Made by a program: the position numbers and the translations under genes | NCBI RefSeq assembly: GCF_003788635.1 | Contig: NZ_AYKH01000041.1 | Coordinates: 97,921 to 161,920 of the forward strand | Length of the DNA stretch: 64,000 nucleotides | DNA from: Salinisphaera orenii subsp. orenii MK-B5 | GTDB taxonomy: Bacteria > Pseudomonadota > Gammaproteobacteria > Nevskiales > Salinisphaeraceae | Direction of reading: 5' to 3' | In this document: positions 1-7,868 of the stretch, in pieces | Layout: every line of letters begins with the position of its first letter | How positions within the stretch are numbered: position 1 is the stretch's first letter | The notes under the pieces: model-generated | What the model saw: only the letters and a program-made list of their open reading frames with translations | Told to the model about the DNA's origin: nothing | The model's database searches: none

Positions 1-985
1 CCGACACCTCGGCTTCGCCGCGCGCATCGAACCCGATCTCGGGACACGGCTGAGCGGCGCCGGCAAACAGCTCCTGCTGCATCGCAATCGCTTCGCGCAC
101 CACCGGGCTGACCGGCGTAATACAACGCTCGTCGGTCTCCTCGCGGGCAAAAAGCAGCAGCGACTCGATAAGCTCGTGCATGCGCGCGGTGGCCGAGCGC
201 GCCCGCATCAAGCGCGTGCGCGACTTGGTCGACAGGCTCTCGTCGGCGGCCATCAGATCGATCGAACTGATCGCGGTGGCCAGCGGCGTGCGCAGTTCAT
301 GGCTGGCGTCTTCGGTAAACGCCTGCTCGCGGGCGACGAACGCATCGAAGCGGTCCAGCACGCTGTCGAACGCTTCGACGATCACGTCCAGCTGTCGATC
401 ACCGGTGGCGATACGCAGCTGTGGGCGCTGCTGGCCGGGCACCACCCGCGATACGCGTTCGGCCAGCCCGCGTACCGGCCGCATCACCAGCTGCGACAGC
501 CACAACGCCAGCGTCACGGCCAGGAACAGCGCGCCGAGGCCGACCACCCAGGCCACGCCAATCAGCTCTTTTTCCAGCCGTTCGACCGGCGTGAGATCGA
601 GCAGCAGGTACAGACTCTTGTCGCCGATATCGCGTCGCGTGGCGCCGTATTCGTACTCGGCGTCCGGCACCTCCACCTCGTGCGAGCGTCCGTCGGGCAG
701 ATGCGCCAGCGATGGCGGCAGACTCGCCGTGTCGCCACGCGGCACGACGAACACCTGCAGCCCGGGCTCGGTAACCTGCAGCAGCGCCGGGTCTCGCTCG
801 TACAAGGCCGCGATCCGGTCCATGTCGCGCGCCAGTTCGCCGTGGATCATGTCGTCTTCGAGCACGTCCAGGAACTCGGACACGGCATAGACAAAACCGC
901 CGAGCACGACGAACACCAACGCCAGCGTGGCGAGCAGAAAACGTGGCCGTAGCCCCAGCCGTGGCAGCAGCCTAGAGCGACTCAT
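1..985 (-). CDS. Sensor histidine kinase, 3' end cut off by the window edge
   Basis: This is a membrane histidine kinase read on the minus strand; 328 codons are visible. In order it shows a first membrane segment (about residues 15-35), a periplasmic sensor region of about 105 residues, a second membrane segment (about 141-163), a HAMP-like linker, and a HisKA dimerisation helix with the phospho-acceptor His229 in EDASHELRTPL. The ATP-binding domain lies beyond the window. The ATG overlaps the stop of the upstream response regulator by 14 bp, so the two are translationally coupled and form a cognate pair. Lying last in an operon of lipid-glycosylation genes, it probably senses an envelope signal and controls that operon (inference). 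The ligand is unknown. Confidence 0.93.
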   Translation of the reverse strand, partial: MSRSRLLPRLGLRPRFLLATLALVFVVLGGFVYAVSEFLDVLEDDMIHGELARDMDRIAALYERDPALLQVTEPGLQVFVVPRGDTASLPPSLAHLPDGRSHEVEVPDAEYEYGATRRDIGDKSLYLLLDLTPVERLEKELIGVAWVVGLGALFLAVTLALWLSQLVMRPVRGLAERVSRVVPGQQRPQLRIATGDRQLDVIVEAFDSVLDRFDAFVAREQAFTEDASHELRTPLATAISSIDLMAADESLSTKSRTRLMRARSATARMHELIESLLLFAREETDERCITPVSPVVREAIAMQQELFAGAAQPCPEIGFDARGEAEVS

Positions 986-1652
986 CGTCCGCCAGTCGGT
1001 AGCCAATGCCGTGCACGGTCTTGAGCAGCTTGGTCGGAAACGGCTTGTCGATAATGCCCCGCAGCTGGTGGATATGGCCGCGCAACGCGGCCTCGCTGTC
1101 GGGCGGGTCGTCGCCCCAGATGGCGCGCTCCACGGTGGCGGTCCGCACCACCGCAGGCGATGCGCGCATGAGCAGCTCCAGCATGCGCATCCCGGTCGGG
1201 GTGAGCGTCAGGCGCCGCCCGCCGCGGCGCACGATCAGGGTGCGCAGATCGAAGATCAGGTCCGAAACCACCAGATGATCTGTGGCGCCAGCCGCGCGGC
1301 GCACCAACGCCTTGAGCCGCATATGCAGTTCCTGCAACGAAAACGGCTTGGTCAGATAGTCGTCCGCCCCGGTTTCGAAGCCGGTCAGGCGATCGCGCAG
1401 GGTATCGCGGGCGGTGAGCATCAGAATCGGCACGTTGTTACCGGCATCCAGGCGCAGCCGCTCGCACAGCGATAGCCCGTCGAGGCCGGGCAGGCTCAGA
1501 TCCAGAACCAGCACATCGTAGCTATTGACTACCGCAAGATGCAGGCCGGTCAGGCCATCGCCGGCATAGTCGACGATATCACCCTGCTCTTCACAGTATT
1601 CGCCGATATTGGCTGCCAGATCGTCGTTGTCTTCCACGATCAGGATATACAT
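972..1652 (-). CDS. OmpR/PhoB-family response regulator
   Basis: A two-domain response regulator of 226 residues. The receiver domain begins MYILIVEDN, with acidic residues E7/D8 and phospho-acceptor D51 in VLDLSLPG. A winged-helix DNA-binding domain fills the C-terminal half (about 125-222), with the typical LTPTGMRMLELL and GIGYRL segments. The start was placed at the ATG before YILIVEDN because the longer frame adds ten residues upstream of the conserved first strand. It begins only 4 bp after the stop of the ArnT-like gene and overlaps the kinase gene. The architecture is that of PmrA, PhoP, QseB and ColR. Autoregulation of the whole operon is likely but not shown. Confidence 0.95.
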   Translation of the reverse strand: MYILIVEDNDDLAANIGEYCEEQGDIVDYAGDGLTGLHLAVVNSYDVLVLDLSLPGLDGLSLCERLRLDAGNNVPILMLTARDTLRDRLTGFETGADDYLTKPFSLQELHMRLKALVRRAAGATDHLVVSDLIFDLRTLIVRRGGRRLTLTPTGMRMLELLMRASPAVVRTATVERAIWGDDPPDSEAALRGHIHQLRGIIDKPFPTKLLKTVHGIGYRLADDESL

Positions 1653-1656
1653 GACG

Positions 1657-3252
1657 TCAGGCTCCAGCGTTCTGGGGAGCACGGCAAGCCGTGCCGGGCG
1701 GCAGGCGGGTCGCCGCGAATTCGGAATCGTTATCGGCCAGCAGGGGCACGAACGCCAACCACTCGGCCAGTTCGCGCCGTCGCTCTCGCGGATAGATCAG
1801 CAGGGTCGCCGCGGTTTGTCGACCAATCCAGTCGCAGACCGCATCGAGCGCCTCGGCGCCCTTAACCGGGCGGTCGAGATAATAAGAGTAGTGGGCCGCA
1901 TCGATATCCCAGACCACCACCGGCATACCGGGATCGACACGCGGCGACAGCGCCTGGACGAAGGTCAGCTCGTCGTAGCGCGCGCTGCTCCACAGGCTGG
2001 GCACCGCGCCACCCTGGAACAACCCCAAGGCGAAGGCCACTGCCACCAGCGCTGCAGCAGCCGGCGTCTGGCGTCGCCGCAGCGCCCATCCGGCGCCACC
2101 GACAAGCAACACCCCGGCTGCAGCTACCGGCAGCGCAGCCAGCCCGGCTTCATAGATCAGCCAGCCAAGCGCCACGCCCACCACCGCGATCACCCACGCG
2201 ACACAGACTCGCCCCCAGGAAATCCGGACCGCCGCAGCCGCCAATAGCAACATCGCCGGCGCCAGCCAGGGCAGCATGTAGATCTCGCGGTACTGCGGCC
2301 CGAGCGCGAACGCCAGCATGGCGAACACGATCGTGAAGGCGAGCAGCCCTGCCGCCCCACGTCGATCGCGCCAGGCAAGCAGCACCGCTGCCGGCAACAA
2401 CAACGCCCACGGCAGCCAAAGCATCGGTGCGCGCAGAAGATAGAACGGCGTGAATAGCCGTAACGGATCGATGGTGAGCAACGCGCCGGACAGCTGCGAG
2501 TCGCCCAGCGTCTGGCCACCAATCGCCTGACGCAGCAGCAGATACCACGGCACGACCAGCGCGAGCACGATCAACAAGCCACGCACGGGACGCAGTCGCC
2601 GCCAGAGATCGACCGCGCGTTCATCGCTCAGCACCGCGTGCAATCCCAGGCCGAGCAGCAGAATGAGCGGCGCCTGCGGCCCCTTGGTCAGCGTCGCGAG
2701 TCCGACGAGGACCCACAGCGCCCAGGCCCATCGTGCCTGCGTGGCCAGGCTCGCCTGACGGCTGCCGACCCAGGCCGCGAGCACGGCCGTGGTCCAGAAC
2801 GCATAGAGCATGTCGGGCCGCGCGTTGTGGCCGTACTTGAAGGCCGCCAGTGAGGCCACGCACAGCAGCCCGGACAGCATCCCGGTGCGGCGATCGAACA
2901 GCCGCGTGCCGATCCAGAGCGCGAGCAACGCCACGCCCATCACGGCCAGTACCGAGGGCGCGCGTGCGATACTCGCGCCGATATGGTCCTGACCGGCGAA
3001 CGTTGCCATACCGGCCACCAGCCAATAGCTAAGCGGCGGCTTGGTCAGCCGGTATTCGCCGTTCAGGCGCGGCACCAGCCAATCGCCGCTTTCGAGCATG
3101 TTCTCGGCGGTCTGGGCGACATAGATCTCATGGCTTTCCAATGGAATCTCGCCCATGCCTCGGCTGGCCACGGCCATCGCGAGCAGCGCGATGACGATCA
3201 CTGCCACCCATGCCCCCGGCGCTCCAGCCGGTAATCGAAATCCCACGCTCAT
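1657..3252 (-). CDS. ArnT-like (GT39/GT83 type) membrane glycosyltransferase
   Basis: A polytopic inner-membrane protein of 531 residues with about 11-12 hydrophobic segments. The N-terminal periplasmic loop has the hallmark of the ArnT/dolichyl-phosphate-mannose mannosyltransferase superfamily: an acidic ESHEIY stretch followed by RLTKPPLSYW, and later HNARPDM. Such enzymes take a sugar from a polyprenyl-phosphate carrier and transfer it on the periplasmic side, in ArnT to lipid A. The neighbouring family 2 transferase and LAB_N protein fit a three-protein system making and using an undecaprenyl-phosphate sugar. The ATG at 3252 overlaps the LAB_N stop by 4 bp; the longer open frame upstream is the out-of-frame LAB_N gene. 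The sugar and acceptor cannot be read from sequence. Confidence 0.9.
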   Translation of the reverse strand: MSVGFRLPAGAPGAWVAVIVIALLAMAVASRGMGEIPLESHEIYVAQTAENMLESGDWLVPRLNGEYRLTKPPLSYWLVAGMATFAGQDHIGASIARAPSVLAVMGVALLALWIGTRLFDRRTGMLSGLLCVASLAAFKYGHNARPDMLYAFWTTAVLAAWVGSRQASLATQARWAWALWVLVGLATLTKGPQAPLILLLGLGLHAVLSDERAVDLWRRLRPVRGLLIVLALVVPWYLLLRQAIGGQTLGDSQLSGALLTIDPLRLFTPFYLLRAPMLWLPWALLLPAAVLLAWRDRRGAAGLLAFTIVFAMLAFALGPQYREIYMLPWLAPAMLLLAAAAVRISWGRVCVAWVIAVVGVALGWLIYEAGLAALPVAAAGVLLVGGAGWALRRRQTPAAAALVAVAFALGLFQGGAVPSLWSSARYDELTFVQALSPRVDPGMPVVVWDIDAAHYSYYLDRPVKGAEALDAVCDWIGRQTAATLLIYPRERRRELAEWLAFVPLLADNDSEFAATRLPPGTACRAPQNAGA

Positions 3253-3551
3253 GTCCCGGCCGGCGACGATTCGGCCCGCCCCGCGCGAATGAGATAGAGG
3301 TTGCGCGCATAGATGAACACGCCCGTGCTCTGGCCGAGAATGAACACCGGGTCGGCGCGATAGATCGCGTAGGTGAGCAGCGTGACTCCGCCGGCGATGC
3401 TCAAATACCAGAATGCGACCGGAATATGGCTCTGGCGCCGGCGTTCGCTGGCGATCCATTGCACCAGAAAGCGGGCCGAGAACAGCGCCTGCCCGACCAG
3501 GCCCAGCCCGATCCACACGATGTCCTGGGTCTGTAGCGCGTCAAACATCAT
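3249..3551 (-). CDS. LAB_N (lipid A biosynthesis N-terminal domain) small membrane protein
   Basis: A protein of about 100 residues with three hydrophobic helices. It carries the LAB_N signature: GQALFSARFLVQW near the start, then PVAFWYLSIAGG and a C-terminal FIYARNLYLI. Standalone LAB_N proteins usually sit beside a family 2 glycosyltransferase and an ArnT-like enzyme, as here, but their biochemical role is not settled; help with carrier-lipid handling is a guess. Two adjacent ATGs (3551 and 3548) could start it, and both overlap the end of the upstream glycosyltransferase by 8-11 bp. The stop overlaps the ArnT-like start, so the genes are co-translated. Confidence 0.88.
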   Translation of the reverse strand: MMFDALQTQDIVWIGLGLVGQALFSARFLVQWIASERRRQSHIPVAFWYLSIAGGVTLLTYAIYRADPVFILGQSTGVFIYARNLYLIRAGRAESSPAGT

Positions 3552-4332
3552 CCACCTCATATTCGATACGACAGGCACGCCGCTGCAGCCAGTACACGCC
3601 GGCCATATCCAGCAAACCGGTCCAGAGCCGGTTGCCCACGCCGTATTTCGACCGCCCGGCGCGCCGCGGCCGATGCGCCACCGGCACGCTGATCACCTGC
3701 GTGCCCGCGCGTACGAACAGCGCCGGCAGAAAACGATGCATATGCCGAAAACGCGGCAGCGCGAGAAAATCATCACGGGCGAAGACCTTGAGACCACAGC
3801 CCGTATCCGGGCAGCCGTCGCCCAACAACGCGCCGCGCAGGCCGTTGGCCACGCGCGACGACAGTCGTCGCAAGGCACTGTCGTTGCGTTGGCGGCGCCA
3901 GCCGACTACAAGACAGCGGCCGGCGTGTGCCTGCTCTCGATACGCGTCGACCAGGCGGGCGATATCGGCCGGCGGATTCTGGCCATCGCCGTCGAGGGTC
4001 GCGATCAAGGGCGCGCGTGCGGCATGAATGCCGTTGGCCAGCGCCGCGCTCTGGCCGCAGTTCTGCGGCAGGCGCACGACACGCAGCGCGGCGACCCGCC
4101 CGGCGGCAAGTGACAGCACGGCCGCCGTATCGTCGGTCGAACCGTCGTCTACGGCGATCAGCTCGTAGTCGATCTGGCCGGCGAGCGCACGATCAATCTC
4201 CGCAAGCAGCGCGGCTACGCTGTCCTGCTCGTTGTAGAAGGGGATGACCACGGCCAGGGACGGCGGCGTACGGCAGTCGCGATTAAGCAAACGCTTCGAT
4301 CCTCGTGCGTGCCGCCCCACAAGGAGCGGCAC
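3541..4332 (-). CDS. Family 2 glycosyltransferase, dolichol-phosphate mannosyltransferase/ArnC type
   Basis: A GT-A fold glycosyltransferase whose catalytic core starts at LAVVIPFYNEQDSV, continues through VDDGSTDDT and has the metal-binding DGDGQNPP segment. It lacks the two C-terminal membrane helices of ArnC itself, so it is a compact (about 249-263 residue) member. The family charges polyprenyl phosphate with a sugar from a nucleotide donor at the cytoplasmic face. It is the first gene of the five-gene operon. The start is uncertain: the GTG at 4332 has no clear ribosome site, while an internal TTG at 4290 is preceded at good spacing by CGAGGA. The core is unaffected by the choice. Confidence 0.9.
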   Translation of the reverse strand: MPLLVGRHARGSKRLLNRDCRTPPSLAVVIPFYNEQDSVAALLAEIDRALAGQIDYELIAVDDGSTDDTAAVLSLAAGRVAALRVVRLPQNCGQSAALANGIHAARAPLIATLDGDGQNPPADIARLVDAYREQAHAGRCLVVGWRRQRNDSALRRLSSRVANGLRGALLGDGCPDTGCGLKVFARDDFLALPRFRHMHRFLPALFVRAGTQVISVPVAHRPRRAGRSKYGVGNRLWTGLLDMAGVYWLQRRACRIEYEVDDV

Positions 4333-4538
4333 GCTTTAGTATTTACGTTGTACCGAATTATCGACAGCGCAGGTCGCGTGACCGTTGGCATTGCGTTTGT
4401 TTTTCGTTGGTTCGTGAATTCTGCAGCGATCTAGACCGCGTACGAGCGGTCCGACGCCGTGGTGACGGCATACCCACGTTTTCCGCACGCGGCCCGGGCC
4501 AGGCTCTTTAGGGTTAGCCGCTTCCAGGATTCGTTGCC
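4333..4538. promoter_or_regulatory. Divergent promoter region of the lipid-modification operon and the PAP2 gene
   Basis: These 206 bases separate two divergent transcription units and are visibly richer in A+T than the genes, including T-rich runs near 4390-4420. They must hold both promoters and probably the binding site of the operon's own response regulator. I looked for a PmrA-type direct repeat of TTAA half-sites and did not find a convincing one. Confidence 0.45.
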
Positions 4539-5285
4539 ATGTCCAAACCCGCCCACGCCGATCGTCGAACGGCTGTCGGTCATCCCGCCTGGACGCCACG
4601 TCCCTGGCAGGACGACCCGTTATTCGTCTGCCCGTTGCTGGCGCTGGTGCTTGGCTTGTTGATCACCCAGGGGCTCGATCTCGATCGCTACTGGGCCGAC
4701 CTGCTGTTCCGGCTGGAAGGCGACGACTGGGACTTGCGCTATGCCTGGCTGACATCGCGGGTGCTGCACGAATACGGTCAACGGTTCTCCATCGCCTGGG
4801 GCGTGGGCCTGCTCGCACTGACCGCGGTGAGCAGCTGGAGCCAACGGCTGCGCCCCTATCGGCGCGGGCTCGTCTGCCTGTGCATCGCGGTGATCACAAG
4901 CCTGCTGCTGGTGTCGCTGGGCAAGCATATGCTCGCGCTGCCCTGCCCCTGGGATCTGTCGCGCTATGGCGGCGACGTCGCCGGCGCGGCGGTTTATGCC
5001 CTGCACCCCGGCGAAGTCGGCGGCTGCTTTCCGGCCGGCCATGCCGCCGGCGGCTATTGCCTGTTCGCGCTGTTCTTCTTTGCCCGTCAATATCCGCTGG
5101 GCCGGGCGATCTGGTGGCTGGCACCCGGTATCGTGGTCGGCATCACCTACGGTTTCGCACAGGAGCTGCGCGGCGCGCATTTCCTGTCACACGACATGGT
5201 CAGCGCGGGCCTGTGCTGGTTCGTGAGCTATGCGGTCTTTCGTATCGGATTCGCCAAGGCGAGCGACCGCGTCAATCAGAGCTGA
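4539..5285 (+). CDS. PAP2-family membrane phosphatase
   Basis: A 248-residue membrane protein with about five or six hydrophobic segments and the three PAP2 catalytic motifs: K129 followed by CPWDL (motif 1), CFPAGH at about 163-168 (motif 2, with Ala in place of the common Ser), and R211 to H218-D219 in RGAHFLSHD (motif 3). The family removes phosphate from lipid phosphates such as undecaprenyl diphosphate, phosphatidylglycerol phosphate or lipid A. Its divergent position against a glycosyltransferase operon carrying a two-component system suggests a substrate in lipid A or carrier-lipid recycling; the exact substrate is inference. An AGGA lies about nine bases before the ATG. Confidence 0.92.
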   Translation: MSKPAHADRRTAVGHPAWTPRPWQDDPLFVCPLLALVLGLLITQGLDLDRYWADLLFRLEGDDWDLRYAWLTSRVLHEYGQRFSIAWGVGLLALTAVSSWSQRLRPYRRGLVCLCIAVITSLLLVSLGKHMLALPCPWDLSRYGGDVAGAAVYALHPGEVGGCFPAGHAAGGYCLFALFFFARQYPLGRAIWWLAPGIVVGITYGFAQELRGAHFLSHDMVSAGLCWFVSYAVFRIGFAKASDRVNQS

Positions 5286-5667
5286 TGTGAATAGAACTCT
5301 CTTAAGGTGACCCAGGACTATCTGGGAAAACGAGGGAATTAGAGCTCTCTATTACTTCACGTGTAAACCATCGCCGGACTTGCGCCGAGTTTTTTTCATT
5401 CCCTTCCCTGGGCGTGCTTCGCCGCCAAATTAATCTGGGAGTCGACGTGAGCCTGCTTCGCGGCTTTCAAATACCACAAAGTGGAATCCACGTCATTCTG
5501 GGGCGCCCCATTCTGGAGCACCCCAATCGAGTAGCGGCCCATCTAGAGGCATCGCAAGCTAGCCGAATCGATGGTGACAAGGTCCGCTTCTGGCCGATAG
5601 CTGACGCCCCGAAAGCCGAGTTATGGAAGACATCTGAAATAGCATATCGCCTGCTAAGCGGAGGCGA
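5286..5667. other. Gene-poor interval between the PAP2 gene and the DPA operon
   Basis: This 382-base interval has lower GC than its surroundings. One 85-codon open frame (5414-5671, plus) exists but has no recognised domain, no clear ribosome site and runs into the end of the convergent gene, so I do not call it a gene. No clean terminator was found for either converging transcript. Confidence 0.4.
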
Positions 5668-7194
5668 TTAGACGTGCGGTTCCCGCTCTCGCCGGGAACG
5701 AATCGCCGCGGAAACACGCTCGGCCAGTACGGATAGCATTGCCGCAATGAACGGATTGACCGAGAAGCGGAAGCGCTGGTTTTCGTCGACTTCGAAGGCG
5801 TTGCCGATGACGCTGACGTACATGATGTTCAGCCACAGGAAGATGAGCGTGGCTTCGGCGGTGGAGATGCGCCGTCGCATGGCGCAGCGCACGAGCAGCA
5901 CCAGGCCGAAGCCGACGGCCAGTGCGTAGCCGAGGGCGATGAGGACGCCGATGTGGCCGGGCTGCAGGTCGAAGCCGGGCTCTTCGGGATAGACCGGCTG
6001 ACCGGCGAGGACGAGCGAGAACGCCCGGCTGTAGGGGGCGATGTCGGCGCGGTTGTCGGCGAGGAAGGGGTAGTCGCTGGAGGGCCGCAGGAACATCAGC
6101 CAGGCGGTGCCCATCGAGCGCAGATAGGCCTCTGGGTGCCGGCGTAGCGAGGCCATGGCGTCGTCGAGCGCCTGCTGGGAGACCTGTGCGTAGCCGATGT
6201 GATTGAAGTTGACGTGGCCGGTGGACTTGCGCCGCTGGTCGAGCACCGCAATGCCGGTAGGCTCGAGGTCGTCGAATATCCACGGATAGGCTTCGGGCGG
6301 TTTGAACGGCGCGTCGTGCAGGGCCATTTCCGACAGCGCGCCGGCGGCGACCAGCCGTTCGCGTTCGTCGTGATCGATGGCCAGCGTCGTGAGCTTGGAC
6401 AGGCTCATGCCCATCCAGTCGGAGGTCGCGAAATGCCCGGTAATCGCGAGGTTCTTGCCATAGAGCGCGAATACGATCAGCAGCGGGATGGCGGCCGCGG
6501 CGAACACCTGGCGGCGGTGGCCCGGCAGCACCAGCGCACAGAAGAGCGCCAGCACCACGAACCATTGCCACTGGAACATCGAACGCAGATAGATCAGCGC
6601 CGCCATGGCCGCGAACAGGGCGCAGAGCCGGCCGAAGGCGGGACGTTCGATGCAGGCGTGGAACAGCCACGCGATCCCGCCGAGCAGGACGAGGATCGGC
6701 AGCGTGTAATAGGGAATGGCTTCGTAGAGCACGAGCGCCGGGGTCAGCATGAACACCAGCGCCGTCGAGAAGGCGATGGCCACGCGCACGCCCAGCCGCC
6801 GCATCAGCGCGTAGAGCAGCAGCACGGTGGCCAGCGCCATGGCGCTGTACAGACAGCGAAAGAGCAGCGCCAGTACCGTGTCGTTGCCGCCCGTCTTGAG
6901 CACCAGGCCGAGCATCAGGTTGTACAGCGGCGGCTGCCCCGGCATGTAGAACAGGCTTTCGAGCAGGTCGTGGCGCAGCAGGACCGGGTCGAGAATCTGC
7001 CAGGAGGTGTCCAGCGGCCGCAGGTCGAAGCGCACGCCCGCGGCGCGAAAGGCCAGCCGCGAGATCGCGTAGAGCGCGATCAGCCAGAGGACCGGGCGGG
7101 CCCCGGCCCGGCGCGCGGGTGCTGCCACGGCTACAACTGCGTGCGGTGGAAGACTGCTCGCGGCAGAGACTGGATGACGGTCATGATGAGCCAC
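5668..7194 (-). CDS. GT-C type polytopic glycosyltransferase, candidate arabinofuranosyltransferase
   Basis: A large membrane protein (about 486-508 residues) with roughly ten hydrophobic segments. An acidic first periplasmic loop after helix 1 (FDLRPLD, then YMPGQPPLYN) resembles polyprenyl-phosphate-dependent GT-C enzymes. It is the last gene of an operon that appears to make decaprenyl-phospho-arabinose, so it is the natural candidate for transferring D-arabinofuranose to an envelope acceptor. That assignment rests on context, not on a residue signature. The listed GTG start overlaps the DprE2-like gene by 64 bp; a GTG at 7128, just past that gene's stop, is an equally possible start, and neither has a strong ribosome site. 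It could belong to another GT-C branch. Confidence 0.8.
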   Translation of the reverse strand: MAHHDRHPVSAASSLPPHAVVAVAAPARRAGARPVLWLIALYAISRLAFRAAGVRFDLRPLDTSWQILDPVLLRHDLLESLFYMPGQPPLYNLMLGLVLKTGGNDTVLALLFRCLYSAMALATVLLLYALMRRLGVRVAIAFSTALVFMLTPALVLYEAIPYYTLPILVLLGGIAWLFHACIERPAFGRLCALFAAMAALIYLRSMFQWQWFVVLALFCALVLPGHRRQVFAAAAIPLLIVFALYGKNLAITGHFATSDWMGMSLSKLTTLAIDHDERERLVAAGALSEMALHDAPFKPPEAYPWIFDDLEPTGIAVLDQRRKSTGHVNFNHIGYAQVSQQALDDAMASLRRHPEAYLRSMGTAWLMFLRPSSDYPFLADNRADIAPYSRAFSLVLAGQPVYPEEPGFDLQPGHIGVLIALGYALAVGFGLVLLVRCAMRRRISTAEATLIFLWLNIMYVSVIGNAFEVDENQRFRFSVNPFIAAMLSVLAERVSAAIRSRREREPHV

Positions 7195-7868
7195 CAGAAC
7201 CCGGGCGTGTAGCAGACCGCGCGGCGCTTGCCGATGGCCTTGTGTATGTCGCCGCCGACCTTTTCGGGGCTGGCGAACAGCGGGCCCTTGTCGAATTCGG
7301 CGGTCATGGGCGTGTCGACCATGCCGGGTCGGATCGTCAGCACCTGCACGCCGGAACCGAACAGTCGGTGCCGCAGGCCGTCGAGGAAGGCGTTCAGCCC
7401 GGCCTTGGCGCTGCCGTAGACATAGTTGCTGGCCCGGCCACGGTCGCCGGCCACCGAGGAGATCGCGGCGATCAGGCCGTGGCCCTGACGCTCGAAGCGG
7501 TTGGCGACGTCGGTGAGCAGGGCGATCTGGCTCACGGCGTTGGTGTGCCAGGCCGCGACCGCGGTCGCCGGTTCGGCGGCGCAGGCGGCCTGATCGGGCA
7601 GGGTGCCGTAGGCCACGAGCACCGTGTCCAGTCCGCCGAGGGCGGCCTCGGCGGCGTCGAGCATGGGCGCGTGGGCGGCGAGGTCGTCGGCGTCCATGAC
7701 GTGGGTGCCGGTGGTGTGGGCGCCGCGCACCTTCAGGTCGTCGGCCACGGCCTCGAGCCGGTCGGCGCGGCGGCCGACCAGGAACAGGGCGTCGCCGTCG
7801 GCGGCGAAGCGGCGCGCGGCCTGTTCGGCGATGGCCGAGGTCGCGCCCACGATCAGGATCTTTCTCAT
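7131..7868 (-). CDS. dprE2: DprE2-like short-chain dehydrogenase (decaprenylphosphoryl-2-keto-ribose reductase)
   Basis: A 245-residue short-chain dehydrogenase. It opens with the Rossmann nucleotide-binding loop VGATSAIAE and carries the catalytic Ser (AISSVAG) and Tyr-x3-Lys (YGSAK). The C-terminus (residues about 215-245) is hydrophobic, suggesting membrane association. In mycobacteria DprE2 reduces the keto intermediate released by DprE1 and so completes the 2'-epimerisation of decaprenylphosphoryl ribose to arabinose. The ATG overlaps the DprE1-like stop by 4 bp, a coupling seen in DprE1/DprE2 pairs. On sequence alone it is an SDR enzyme; the specific name rests on the DprE1 partner next door. 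Confidence 0.87.
   Translation of the reverse strand: MRKILIVGATSAIAEQAARRFAADGDALFLVGRRADRLEAVADDLKVRGAHTTGTHVMDADDLAAHAPMLDAAEAALGGLDTVLVAYGTLPDQAACAAEPATAVAAWHTNAVSQIALLTDVANRFERQGHGLIAAISSVAGDRGRASNYVYGSAKAGLNAFLDGLRHRLFGSGVQVLTIRPGMVDTPMTAEFDKGPLFASPEKVGGDIHKAIGKRRAVCYTPGFWWLIMTVIQSLPRAVFHRTQL

Noticed and set aside
4333..4538. PmrA-type direct-repeat box for the lipid operon
   Set aside because: TTTAGT and ATTTAC words occur but not with the spacing of a PmrA box.
5414..5671. 85-codon frame in the gap after the PAP2 gene
   Set aside because: No domain or ribosome site was recognised and it runs into the convergent gene; it may be a decayed fragment but cannot be supported.
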